Shown: one piece after another, positions 1 to 6,238 of the stretch | Position numbering within the stretch: position 1 is the first letter of the stretch | Layout: every line of letters starts with the position of its first letter | Assembly (NCBI GenBank): GCA_964428905.1 | Contig: CAYSAA010000082.1 | Location: forward strand, 1 to 13,527 | Direction: 5' to 3' | DNA length: 13,527 bases | Source of the DNA: CAYSAA01 sp964428905 | GTDB lineage: Bacteria > Atribacterota > Phoenicimicrobiia > Phoenicimicrobiales > Stramentimicrobiaceae | The notes under the pieces: model-generated | Database searches by the model: none | Seen by the model: only the letters and a program-made list of their open reading frames with translations | Told to the model about the DNA's origin: nothing | Made by a program: the position numbers and the translations under genes

Positions 1-516
1 AAATTTACCGGAGGAGATACTTCGATTCTGAAGGGATTTAAAATCACTAATGGGAATGCCAGTAGTGGGGGCGGGATTTTTATTAATTACAGCTCTCCAG
101 TGATTACCGCAAACATGATCACTAATAATACCGGACATTCTGGTGGAGGAATTTTCATTTATGATAGTTCTCCCGTAATTACTGGCAATATTATCACTGA
201 GAATAATGCAGTTGGCGGGGGCGGGGGCGGAATTTCTATGAATTCTTACAGTTCTCCTACAATTCAAGATAACATAATCATGGAAAACAGAACAACCTAT
301 TACGGGGGTGGAATCTATGTAAGCCCGAGTAGTGATATAAGTCCTGTTACTGATCGTCCAACTGGCTGGGGCACTGGCAGGGAAAATATTCCAACAGGTA
401 TACTGCTTGTTCCAGCTGAAGGTGTGGAATACAATATTGCCGGTAACACATTTCTTGGAAACCAACATGGAGATCCTTTGGGTTATTCCGTAGGTTCTCA
501 TGTCTATTTTGATTGA
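1..516 (+). CDS. Beta-helix surface protein, 3' part only
   Basis: The reading frame is open from the first base, so the gene starts before the window; the ATG at 100 is only an internal Met. The visible 171 residues are right-handed parallel beta-helix coils of about 25 residues, each marked by a GGGI turn, with Asn-rich 'N-x-I-x-x-N' ladders (pectin-lyase-like fold). One coil has six glycines instead of three. The last 60 residues form a non-repeating cap with the motifs RPTGWGTGRE, LLVPAEG, AGNTFLGN and SHVYFD. The same cap ends the protein at 4860-6065, and the segment KFTGGDTSILKGF here matches RFIGGDTSTLEGF there, so the two genes are paralogues. By analogy the missing N-terminus is probably a lipoprotein signal, though this cannot be seen. 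The substrate or ligand is unknown; polysaccharide binding or cleavage is typical of the fold. A terminator with the conserved loop hairpin follows at 603-662. Confidence 0.85.
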   Translation, partial: KFTGGDTSILKGFKITNGNASSGGGIFINYSSPVITANMITNNTGHSGGGIFIYDSSPVITGNIITENNAVGGGGGGISMNSYSSPTIQDNIIMENRTTYYGGGIYVSPSSDISPVTDRPTGWGTGRENIPTGILLVPAEGVEYNIAGNTFLGNQHGDPLGYSVGSHVYFD

Positions 517-602
517 TTTATTTTATCTGGTCAAACTAACTTTCCTGTTTTTGATAGCAGAGATGGAAGGAATACTTTAAATTTAAAAAGTTCTAAACAC
601 AT

Positions 603-662
603 CCAATAGGGGGAGCCAGCGAATCCCAGCCCTTCAGCCATTATCTGAGAGGTTTTGTTTTA
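603..662 (+). terminator. Loop-hairpin/terminator element, copy 1
   Basis: The stem GGGG (610-613) pairs with TCCC (624-627) around the 10-nt loop AGCCAGCGAA. A second hairpin follows at once: CCT/AGG plus TCAG/CTGA (631-652, one bulged G), then a T-rich tail from 653. The upstream TCCAATAGGGGG is shared with copies 3 and 5. It lies 87 bases after the beta-helix stop codon and before the next promoter at 742, so it most likely ends the first transcript. The U-tailed hairpin is read as an intrinsic terminator; the role of the conserved loop is unknown. Confidence 0.8.
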
Positions 663-741
663 TTTTATAACTATGTGCCTAAAAGTATAAGAAAAGCTAA
701 AAATAATGGCTTTTGTATTGTTCCAGAAAGCATCAATAATA

Positions 742-770
742 TTGTCAATCTATCAGGATAGCTGTATAAT
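742..770 (+). promoter_or_regulatory. Sigma70-type promoter for the lipoprotein at 893
   Basis: TTGTCA (742-747) and a perfect TATAAT (765-770) are separated by 17 bp, with TG directly before the -10 box. The same promoter, with ATTGTCAA at the -35 and CTGTATAAT at the -10, stands before the lipoprotein gene at 4860. The predicted 5' leader is about 115 nt. Confidence 0.75.
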
Positions 771-813
771 CAAGGCAAAGATAATTCGTTAAATTTCTTG
801 TATATTAGCTTGT

Positions 814-827
814 ATATCAATTGATAT
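814..827. promoter_or_regulatory. 14-bp perfect palindrome in the 5' leader
   Basis: ATATCAATTGATAT is a perfect palindrome lying in the leader between the promoter at 742-770 and the ribosome binding site of the gene at 893. It is preceded by two copies of CTTGTATAT (from 798 and 810). It could be a repressor site, but a short AT-rich palindrome can occur by chance. Confidence 0.25.
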
Positions 828-844
828 TTTTTTCCAAGGAGATT

Positions 845-877
845 ATGATTACTTACTTCAATCAGTTACTAATTTGA
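845..877 (+). CDS. Possible 10-codon leader ORF
   Basis: This small ORF reads MITYFNQLLI and has its own good Shine-Dalgarno, AAGGAG at 836-841. Its TGA (875-877) abuts the AGGAGG ribosome binding site of the lipoprotein gene at 893, so ribosomes ending here would sit on that site. This arrangement would allow translational coupling or attenuation. No run of one amino acid suggests an amino-acid sensor. The corresponding leader of the 4860 gene also has AAGGAG followed by ATG (4795-4803), but there the ORF is only four codons. The ORF may not be translated; the sequence supports only its possible existence. Confidence 0.25.
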   Translation: MITYFNQLLI

Positions 878-892
878 AGGAGGTATTTTTAG

Positions 893-1726
893 ATGCAAGG
901 AATCCTGAAAAATAAATTAAAGTTACTTATGTTGTTTTCGATAATTATTTCATTGGCTTTCTTATATAGTTGTGGTGGGATCCCCCCCAACAACCCCGTC
1001 ATTAATTCATTTTTAGCTAATCCACCAACGATTAATGAAGGTGAAAATTCTACCTTAAGCTGGAGTGTTACAGATGCGGATACTATTACCATTGATAATG
1101 GTGTTGGAGCTGTAGCTTTGACAGGAACAACTGCAGTAAATCCAACAGTAACCACTACTTATACTCTTACTGCAACGAACAGTGCTGGGAGTGTTACGGC
1201 AACGACTATGATTGCGGTTAATCCCATGGCAACCTTAACAATATCCCAAACTGAAGGAGATGCTAAAGCCTGGTTTGGTGCCAGTCCTGGTTATGTCAAT
1301 GTAGGTCAAGGGCAAAGTTTCCAGGTAACTGAGGCTGGTTTCTTTGATCAGTTCCAGATATATCTTAGCAGTACTCAATCTACTGATAGTGGGGATATCA
1401 TAGTATGTGACCTCAGGGATAGCAGTGGCAATGTATTGCAGAGTGCAACCATCAATGGTTTTGTGGCTGGTGGTGGTGGATGGCAGATATTCGACTTTAA
1501 TCTTGGAACTTACGTTACTCCGGGAATATATTACTGCACTTGTTATGTAAGTAACCCCATTGAGGATCATGTGTATAGTATTCATGGTAATAGTGATAGC
1601 ACTTCATATGCAGGTGGGGCTCGTTATACATCCACTGGAGGGAATCCCGAAGATTGGAGTTCTTGGTTTTCCCTGGCTTCGGATTGGGACTTATTCTTTA
1701 AGGTGACCATAAAGATTATCCCTTAG
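893..1726 (+). CDS. Lipoprotein with Ig-like and C-terminal beta-sandwich domains
   Basis: The 277-residue product has a basic N-terminus, a hydrophobic stretch (residues 9-24) and the lipobox LYSC with the lipidated Cys at 27 followed by GG, so it should be a membrane-anchored lipoprotein. Residues about 35-110 look like a bacterial Ig-like domain: the pattern PVINSFLANPPTINEG...STLSWSV...Y-TLTATNSAGS is typical of Ig/PKD-like modules in surface proteins. Residues about 112-277 are a second beta-rich region with many aromatic and glycine residues (GGGGWQIFDF, GIYYCTCYV, ASDWDLFFKV), probably a jelly-roll or carbohydrate-binding fold; I do not recognise the family. No catalytic motif is visible, so binding or adhesion is the likely role. 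The start is fixed by AGGAGG at 878-883, nine bases before ATG. The gene is monocistronic, with a consensus promoter at 742-770 and a hairpin terminator at 1862. Confidence 0.85.
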   Translation: MQGILKNKLKLLMLFSIIISLAFLYSCGGIPPNNPVINSFLANPPTINEGENSTLSWSVTDADTITIDNGVGAVALTGTTAVNPTVTTTYTLTATNSAGSVTATTMIAVNPMATLTISQTEGDAKAWFGASPGYVNVGQGQSFQVTEAGFFDQFQIYLSSTQSTDSGDIIVCDLRDSSGNVLQSATINGFVAGGGGWQIFDFNLGTYVTPGIYYCTCYVSNPIEDHVYSIHGNSDSTSYAGGARYTSTGGNPEDWSSWFSLASDWDLFFKVTIKIIP

Positions 1727-1861
1727 TTCTAAACCTTATAAAAATTAGTGAAAAGTATTGATTAAAATAAGTTATAGTTGCATAGAATATATGATTTATT
1801 ATTATACAACAAAAAGAATCAATCTTACGGAATGAATAAAGAAAGAAAATTTAGAATTATT

Positions 1862-1909
1862 AGAAGGAAGAAACCTCAAAGTTTGGTTTTTGCCTTCTGA
1901 TAATTTTTA
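1862..1909 (+). terminator. Hairpin terminator after the Ig-like lipoprotein
   Basis: AGAAGG (1862-1867) pairs with CCTTCT (1893-1898), and AAACC pairs with GGTTT inside it, giving a long hairpin followed by a short T run (1903-1907). It lies 136 bases after the stop codon and lacks the conserved AGCC loop motif. Confidence 0.55.
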
Positions 1910-2126
1910 GCAGCTTGTAATGATTTCTTCTTATTTTCTATGTATTGTATCTGTTTCCTTATGTTGACAGAAGTTACGAAAATTGTTCTGTCCGGATAAT
2001 ATTTCTTGCCCTATATTTTAAACGCCTAAGGCTTTTATCTATCAGAATTTGAAAGAAATATTTTTAATTTTCCGTGTCTTATTCTATCTATGCTAATTAG
2101 AATCTTATCCCATACAAGCACACTTT
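1910..2126. other. Gene-free AT-rich stretch
   Basis: I see no coding frame with start and ribosome binding site in this stretch. It contains an inverted repeat, GACAGAA (1966-1972) with TTCTGTC (1986-1992), separated by 13 bases. The TTGACA at 1964-1969 overlaps the first arm, but there is no -10 box at a workable distance. Because a copy of the terminator element follows at 2127, a decayed gene may once have occupied this space; no remnant is recognisable. Confidence 0.4.
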
Positions 2127-2191
2127 CGGATACCAATCCGGGAAGCCTGTCAATTCCAGCCCTTCAGCATCATGCCAGGAACTTTTGTTTT
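2127..2191 (+). terminator. Loop-hairpin/terminator element, copy 2
   Basis: The stem GGGA (2140-2143) pairs with TTCC (2154-2157) around the loop AGCCTGTCAA. The TTCC arm differs from the TCCC of other copies yet still pairs through G-T. CCAGCCCTTCAG follows as in copy 1, and a T-rich tail begins at 2182. The second hairpin is weaker here (GCA/TGC and TTC/GAA). A small upstream hairpin, CGGAT/ATCCG (2127-2140), is specific to this copy. No intact gene lies directly before it: the nearest upstream stop codon is at 1726. Confidence 0.65.
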
Positions 2192-2434
2192 AAAATACCA
2201 ATTCTCTTGTAACTTAATCACATATACCAAATTAAAAAAATAGATGGGTAGGTTTAACTGAAATCAATGAATTTTTAGCAAAAAAATACTACAAAAAATT
2301 GTCACGAACTTCATGATATTGCTTTTTGTATAAATAGTTTTTAAGTGATAAAATATAAATGTTTAATCTTCTTATTAGAATTTAGAAACAGCGAATTTGC
2401 ATAAAATATCATTACGTCAAAGGGGATAACTTAC

Positions 2435-2650
2435 ATGCAACAATTAAAAATAATTGTGGAAAAACATCCTGAGGGATATGTAGCCTATCCTTTGGGGCTA
2501 AAAGGTGTAGTGGTTGGTGAGGGTAATACCTATGAAGAAGCGCTTGCAGATGTAAAATCTGCTATCAAATTTCATGTAGAAACCTTTGGAAAAGAAGTAT
2601 TCGATACTGATGAAATCATTGAAACCTTTATTGCAGAAGTAATGATGTAA
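2435..2650 (+). CDS. hicB: HicB-family antitoxin
   Basis: The 71-residue protein is a short HicB/UPF0150 module: a first strand (LKIIVEKH), then EGYVAYPLGLKGVVVGEGNTYEEALADVKSAIKFHVE, which matches the usual pattern in which a strand, a 'GxVxxGxT' turn and an 'EALxxxxxAI' helix follow each other. HicB proteins are antitoxins that bind the HicA RNase and often repress their own operon; this copy has no added C-terminal DNA-binding domain. AAAGGGG at 2419-2425 sets the start. The stop codon overlaps the ATG of hicA (TAATG), the normal hicBA coupling. Because that hicA is interrupted, this antitoxin may now be an orphan. A TTGTCA (2299) and a TGTATAAA (2327) upstream resemble the promoter at 742 but are 24 bp apart, too far for a normal promoter. 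Confidence 0.85.
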   Translation: MQQLKIIVEKHPEGYVAYPLGLKGVVVGEGNTYEEALADVKSAIKFHVETFGKEVFDTDEIIETFIAEVMM

Positions 2651-2886
2651 TGAAATTTCCAAGAGATACTTCCAAGTAAAAGGTCATCAAAACATTAGAA
2701 AAGCTCGGATTCAGGATTGTGAGAATAGGAACACATATTTCAATGGCTAGAAAGAACCAAGATGGAAGTAAAAATCCTTTAACTATGCCGAATCATGAGA
2801 AGATCAAAGGATCAACGCTGAGAGTTATTTGTAGACAATCTGGTATAAAAAGGGAAGATTTTTTAGAATTATATAGAAAAAGATGA
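2650..2886 (+). pseudogene. hicA: hicA toxin with an in-frame stop at codon 10
   Basis: The frame begins at the ATG overlapping the hicB stop codon and reads MKFPRDTSK, then TAA (2677-2679), then continues without a break as KVIKTLEKLGFRIVRIGTHISM... to TGA at 2884-2886. The whole 78-codon frame has the length and pattern of HicA mRNA interferases: the N-terminal helix with KVIKTLEKLGF, the G-T-H with the catalytic-type His at codon 29, the MPNHEKIKGSTLRVICRQSGI segment, and the closing helix EDFLELY. Only one codon is wrong, so the inactivation is recent, or there is a base-calling error, or the stop is read through. No good internal start preserves the first helix. As written, the toxin would not be made. 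Confidence 0.8.
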
Positions 2887-2913
2887 TTTTATATCTTTAT
2901 GATTGAAAATAAA

Positions 2914-2934
2914 GGTTAGTTGACCGTCTTTTTT
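2914..2934 (+). terminator. Weak terminator after the hicBA pair
   Basis: GGTT (2914-2917) pairs with GACC (2922-2925) around AGTT and is followed by a run of six T (2929-2934). The stem is only four pairs with one wobble, so it would be weak alone; the stronger element copy 3 lies about 70 bases further on. Confidence 0.3.
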
Positions 2935-3000
2935 GTGCTAAACAGCTAAATATTGGAATGAATAACATGCCAATACCCTTAAATTTAAAGTTCTGAAGCT

Positions 3001-3060
3001 GTCCAATAGGGGGGAGCCAGTAAACACCAGCCCTTTGGCCTTTTACTAAAGGACTTTTTT
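3001..3060 (+). terminator. Loop-hairpin/terminator element, copy 3
   Basis: GTCCAATAGGGGGGAGCC matches copies 1 and 5. The stem GGGG (3011-3014) faces CACC (3025-3028, one mismatch) around the loop AGCCAGTAAA. CCAG follows, then the stem CCTTT (3032-3036) with AAAGG (3048-3052) and six T (3055-3060). The preceding bases TTAAATTTAAAGTTCTGAA are also close to those before copy 1, so the repeat extends about 25 bases upstream in this pair. Confidence 0.75.
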
Positions 3061-3310
3061 AATAAATTATTTTTCCAAAAAAGAAGGTCTTTTGAAAGAT
3101 ATATGGTATCTATAAAAATCTGACAGAATAAATCACGAATCAGAAGTTAATAAAGAAAAATCAATCAAAAAGTTGAGGCGTAAAGCAATGGACCTAAAGC
3201 ACCCAAAGTGTTAAGGCAGTCAATCTGCTGGCTTTTAATGAACTTAGAGATTCTTTTTGAGGATTTTTATAGTTGACGTGGAATTCAGGTAAAATTTAAA
3301 AATTTATAGC
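3061..3310. other. Gene-free leader region before the small lipoprotein
   Basis: No supported coding frame is present. AAAGC (3196-3200) can pair with GCTTT (3231-3235), enclosing a GCAG/CTGC hairpin (3216-3228) and a weaker CAC/GTG hairpin, a possible branched RNA fold of about 40 nt. TTGACG (3273-3278) and TTTAAA (3295-3300), 16 bp apart, are a poor candidate promoter that would give a very short leader. Neither signal is strong. Confidence 0.3.
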
Positions 3311-3322
3311 AGGAGACCGTAT

Positions 3323-3853
3323 ATGAACAAAATTTTTAAAGTGATTGGTATATTTTTAATTTTAGCTTGCTTTTTACTGGCACTTGCCGGTTGTGGCGGT
3401 AGTACTGAGAATAAAGCTGAAAAAGCATCTCTCGGGCCTGCAGATACAGAAAAGATAGAAGAAGTTTCTGCCCAACAAGCTGATACCCAGGATTCGGCAA
3501 GTAGTGACAGCAAGAGCATTCCAAAAGAATATCCCAAAGAGTTCTGTCCAATTTATGAGCCATCAACTATCATTCATACGGAACAGATTAATGTAGAGGA
3601 TAAGACGAACTACATTATTGAGTTTGTAAGTAAGGATGAAATGAATACCATCGAAGCCTTTTATTTAGAGCTTGACCATGTGACCGATACACTGAAGATG
3701 GGTGATGTGATGAGCCAGATAACTTTAAAAAACAAGAGTGAAAAGCATTCTGGCATCATTAATCTCGAACCGGTGGAAAAAACAGACTTTATATCTTATG
3801 AAAGCAAGGGATACAAGATGTATGGCAAAATTATGGTAGATATTGGTTGGTAA
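3323..3853 (+). CDS. Small lipoprotein of unknown function
   Basis: The 176-residue product has a lipoprotein signal: KIFK, a hydrophobic core (residues 8-22) and the lipobox LAGC with Cys 24 followed by GG. Residues 25-66 are a low-complexity linker rich in Ala, Ser, Asp, Gln and Glu, which would hold the rest off the membrane. Residues about 67-176 form a compact domain starting EYPKEFCPIYEPSTIIHTEQ and containing 'SKDEMNTIEAFYLEL'. The layout of a 'P-x-Y' opening, a strand, then '(V/I)xxFYxxxL' resembles a domain often seen in small secreted bacterial proteins, but I cannot name it. The start is set by AGGAG (3311-3315), seven bases before ATG. No enzyme motif is visible; a structural or binding role is likely. 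Confidence 0.8.
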   Translation: MNKIFKVIGIFLILACFLLALAGCGGSTENKAEKASLGPADTEKIEEVSAQQADTQDSASSDSKSIPKEYPKEFCPIYEPSTIIHTEQINVEDKTNYIIEFVSKDEMNTIEAFYLELDHVTDTLKMGDVMSQITLKNKSEKHSGIINLEPVEKTDFISYESKGYKMYGKIMVDIGW

Positions 3854-4033
3854 CTGTTTATTAGCTACTTATAAGTTAAAACAAAGTAATCTGCATCCAT
3901 GGTATTAGCAGTTGACAATTTTACATCAATAGTAACAACATTAAGTATTGGTTAATCAATCTTTCCCAGGGAGCGTTATCTTCTCTTCCAGGCAGGGAAA
4001 CAAGGTTAACATAAAATAATTAGGTATGAAGTT

Positions 4034-4435
4034 ATGAGCTATACTTCTAATTGGTATACAAGACTAAGAAAACCATCATGGTCTCCACCCGGTTGGCTTT
4101 TTGGTCCGGTTTGGGCTGTGCTTTATTTAATCATCATTATAAGTTTCGGTACGGTTTTTTATAAAGCTTTCATCGGTCAATGGCCTTACCTCTTAACTCT
4201 TCCTTTTATTCTTAATCTTATTTTTAATTTTGCGTTTACTCCATTACAATTTGGCTGGCAAAATAATCTTCTTGCCGCGATTGATATTGTATTGATTTTA
4301 GGAACCCTTGTTTGGGCCTTAGTTTCGGTCTGCTTTTATGCCAATTGGATTGTATATGCCAATATTCCATATCTTCTTTGGGTCACCTTTGCAACTTTAT
4401 TACAATTTACAATTACCTATTTAAATTGGAAGTAA
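4034..4435 (+). CDS. tspO: TspO/MBR family membrane protein
   Basis: The 133-residue protein has five hydrophobic segments and the TspO signature: WYTRLRKPSWSPPGWLFGPVWAVLYLI near the N-terminus (residues 7-33) and IPYLLWVTFATLLQFTITYLN at the C-terminus. In the family the last motif is usually 'AT-x-LN'; here Gln 124 takes the place of that Asn. TspO proteins bind tetrapyrroles and sterol-like ligands and are linked to stress and porphyrin handling; no tetrapyrrole gene is nearby, so the ligand is open. The Shine-Dalgarno is weak (TAGG at 4021-4024). Upstream, TTTCCC (3962-3967) and GGGAAA (3998-4003) could form a leader hairpin. A TTGACA at 3912-3917 has no good -10 box at 17 bp. It ends in element copy 4. 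Confidence 0.9.
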   Translation: MSYTSNWYTRLRKPSWSPPGWLFGPVWAVLYLIIIISFGTVFYKAFIGQWPYLLTLPFILNLIFNFAFTPLQFGWQNNLLAAIDIVLILGTLVWALVSVCFYANWIVYANIPYLLWVTFATLLQFTITYLNWK

Positions 4436-4457
4436 GCTATACAGGTACAGGTATTTG

Positions 4458-4469
4458 AGAAATATTTCT
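4458..4469. repeat. 12-bp palindrome downstream of tspO
   Basis: AGAAATATTTCT is a perfect palindrome 22 bases after the tspO stop codon, preceded by the direct repeat CAGGTACAGGTA (4442-4453). A protein-binding site is possible; the short AT-rich sequence could be chance. Confidence 0.2.
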
Positions 4470-4571
4470 AAAAGATTGAGACTATCTAAAGAATAGGAGT
4501 CAATATATTTTGGGATATAATATTTTTAACTACTTTATGTAAATTAAATTGATAGACAAAAGTTTTACATA

Positions 4572-4637
4572 TGGACCACTCCGGGGAGCCTGTCAATCCA
4601 GTAGGCAGAACTCTAACCACGGGTTCTGCCTTTTTTT
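4572..4637 (+). terminator. Loop-hairpin/terminator element, copy 4
   Basis: The conserved hairpin is GGG (4584-4586) with TCC (4597-4599) around the loop AGCCTGTCAA, identical to the loop of copy 2. CCAG follows, but the terminator stem is unrelated to the other copies: GGCAGAAC (4604-4611) with GTTCTGCC (4623-4630), a perfect 8-bp stem, then seven T (4631-4637). The conserved loop beside a swapped terminator shows that the first hairpin is a separate unit. Confidence 0.85.
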
Positions 4638-4691
4638 GCTTTTCGGAAATATATTTATTAGTATGAAATATTCAACATACTATCCCAATCA

Positions 4692-4720
4692 TTGTCAACC
4701 CATCTCAGGAACTGTATAAT
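4692..4720 (+). promoter_or_regulatory. Sigma70-type promoter for the beta-helix lipoprotein
   Basis: TTGTCA (4692-4697) and TATAAT (4715-4720) are separated by 17 bp, with TG before the -10 box. The -35 and -10 regions and part of the spacer match the promoter at 742-770, so the two lipoprotein genes are likely expressed alike. The predicted leader is about 133 nt and includes AAGGAG followed by a four-codon ORF (4801-4815). Confidence 0.75.
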
Positions 4721-4859
4721 AATGAAAAACAACATTCATTATGCTTCTCTATATTTCTTACCAGTCATATGTATAGGAAGTAAAAGTGACAACCAAGGAG
4801 ATGATCGTTAACTAATCTCTTTATTTCGTAATCTTTAGTTAGAAAAGAGGTACCTTGAA

Positions 4860-6065
4860 ATGAAAAAAACCTTCAAAGAAAAAATATACTGTCTTATCCT
4901 GTTATTGCTCATCATCATCTCAATCTTTCTCATCAGTTGCGGCGGAGTTACCCCCACTGACTATACTATCACTGCAACTGCCGGAGCAGGGGGCATTATC
5001 AGCCCCTCAGGAGCAGTGTCGGTCAGTGATGGGGGAAGCAGGACCTTTACCATCACCCCGAATGAGGGCTATCAATTATCCGATGTCCTGGTAGACGGTG
5101 TATCGATAGGAGCTGTCGGCACCTACACCTTTACCAATGTAGAACAGGACCATACCATCCAAGCTAACTTTATTGTTTTAGTACCAAAAGTATACAATCC
5201 TGACAACGGATTTGAATATGAGACCATTCAGGAAGCCATCAATGCTGGGCAAACTGGGGATACTTTCATTGTCAATCCAGAAATTTTCATGGAAAACATC
5301 GTATTTGATGGTAAGGATATTATTGTTCGAAGTTCCGATCCTTCAAATCCTGATATTGTGGCAGGGACGATCATTGACGGAGGTAAAAGTGGTTCTGTAG
5401 TCCGTTTTATCGGAGGGGATACCTCTACTTTGGAAGGTTTTACCATCCGAAATGGCAATACAGGAAGTGACGGGGGTGGCATTTATATCGGGGATAGTTC
5501 TTCTACCATCAAAAACAATATAATCACTGATAATGCAGCAAGTGGAACCGGGGGTGGCATTAATATACACAACAGCTTTCCAGCTATTACCGGCAATACC
5601 ATCAAAGGCAACGAGGCACATGACGGCGGGGGCATTAGTATGCACTTCAGCTCCCCAATGATCAAGGGTAATGTAATTACTGACAATGCAGCATACTATG
5701 GTGGTGGTCTTTATATGTATAATCTTTCTCCCGACATCACCAACAATACGATCACTGACAATGGTGCAACAATTGGCGGAGGAATTTATGTTTCTTACAG
5801 TTCTCCCATTATGGAGGGAAATATCATTACTGACAATACAGCAATCAGTGAAGGAGGTGGGATTGCGGTATCAAAGGGAAGCACCCTCATGCCTGCTGAT
5901 GTCCGGCCAATTGGTTGGGGTGCAGGCCGCGAGAAAATTCCAATTGGTGTTCCACTTGTTCCCACAGAAGGAGATTTTTATAACAGTGCAGGGAATGAAT
6001 TTTTTGGAAACAAACAGGGTAATCCTTTAAGTTATACCGAAGGTGCCCATGTCTATTTCTATTAG
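4860..6065 (+). CDS. Beta-helix lipoprotein with InlB-type repeat domain
   Basis: The 401-residue protein begins with a lipoprotein signal: KKTFKEK, a hydrophobic core and the lipobox LISC with Cys 27, then GG. Residues about 35-106 match a divergent InlB B-repeat domain (TITATAGAGGIISPSG...F-TITPNEGYQLSDVLVDGVSIGAVGTYTFTNVEQDHTIQANF). Residues about 115-340 are a right-handed beta-helix: a first turn region 'TIQEAINAGQTGDTFIV' typical of such domains, then six coils with GGG(I/L) at 205, 231, 256, 281, 306 and 332. Residues about 345-401 are the cap shared with the gene at 1-516 (RPIGWGAGRE, PLVPTEG, AGNEFFGN, AHVYFY). No pectate-lyase catalytic set is evident to me. It is likely an outer-surface polysaccharide-binding or adhesion protein. 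AAAGAGG at 4844-4850 supports the start. Confidence 0.88.
   Translation: MKKTFKEKIYCLILLLLIIISIFLISCGGVTPTDYTITATAGAGGIISPSGAVSVSDGGSRTFTITPNEGYQLSDVLVDGVSIGAVGTYTFTNVEQDHTIQANFIVLVPKVYNPDNGFEYETIQEAINAGQTGDTFIVNPEIFMENIVFDGKDIIVRSSDPSNPDIVAGTIIDGGKSGSVVRFIGGDTSTLEGFTIRNGNTGSDGGGIYIGDSSSTIKNNIITDNAASGTGGGINIHNSFPAITGNTIKGNEAHDGGGISMHFSSPMIKGNVITDNAAYYGGGLYMYNLSPDITNNTITDNGATIGGGIYVSYSSPIMEGNIITDNTAISEGGGIAVSKGSTLMPADVRPIGWGAGREKIPIGVPLVPTEGDFYNSAGNEFFGNKQGNPLSYTEGAHVYFY
5460..5864 (+). repeat. Coding repeats of about 75 bp in the beta-helix
   Basis: Six in-frame units of 25-26 codons each carry a GGGI or GGGL turn and an 'xNxITDN'-type ladder. The units differ at the DNA level but share 'ATCACTGACAATGCA'-like blocks, so copy number could change by unequal recombination. 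This is protein-fold periodicity and not a CRISPR or mobile repeat. Confidence 0.8.
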
Positions 6066-6177
6066 GTTGATATTAAGAACGAATGTTCTCCTATTTCTCA
6101 GAAAAGTAGGGGAAGTGGAATTTATCTTGAATCATAAATATTAAAAAACAATCTTAATCCTAATAAGTTTTGAACGC

Positions 6178-6238
6178 GTCCAATAGGGGGAGTCTGCGAA
6201 TACCAGCCCCTCAGAATTATACTGAGGAACTTTTGTTT
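6178..6238 (+). terminator. Loop-hairpin/terminator element, copy 5
   Basis: GTCCAATAGGGGGAG matches copies 1 and 3. The stem GGGG (6187-6190) faces TACC (6201-6204, one mismatch) around the loop AGTCTGCGAA, the only copy with T in the third loop position. CCAGCC follows, then CCTCAG (6209-6214) paired with CTGAGG (6222-6227) and a T-rich tail (6231-6238). It lies 113 bases after the beta-helix lipoprotein stop codon. Confidence 0.8.

Noticed and set aside
1964..2000. Promoter with TTGACA (1964) and GATAAT (1995).
   Set aside because: The spacing is 25 bp, far from the 16-18 bp needed; the TTGACA lies within an inverted-repeat arm.
2299..2334. Promoter for hicB with TTGTCA and TATAAA.
   Set aside because: The 24-bp spacer is too long for a working sigma70 promoter; it may be a damaged relative of the promoter at 742.
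3304..3566. Minus-strand frames over the small lipoprotein at 3323.
   Set aside because: They overlap a plus-strand gene with a clear lipobox and Shine-Dalgarno, and have no ribosome binding site or recognisable domain.
5228..5686. Minus-strand reading frames opposite the beta-helix lipoprotein.
   Set aside because: They are rich in Pro/Ile repeats mirroring the plus-strand coils, lack ribosome binding sites and have no family pattern, so they are shadows of the real gene.
5460..5864. CRISPR-like periodic repeat.
   Set aside because: The 75-bp period is in frame and encodes beta-helix coils with GGG turns; the units are degenerate and there are no unique spacers.
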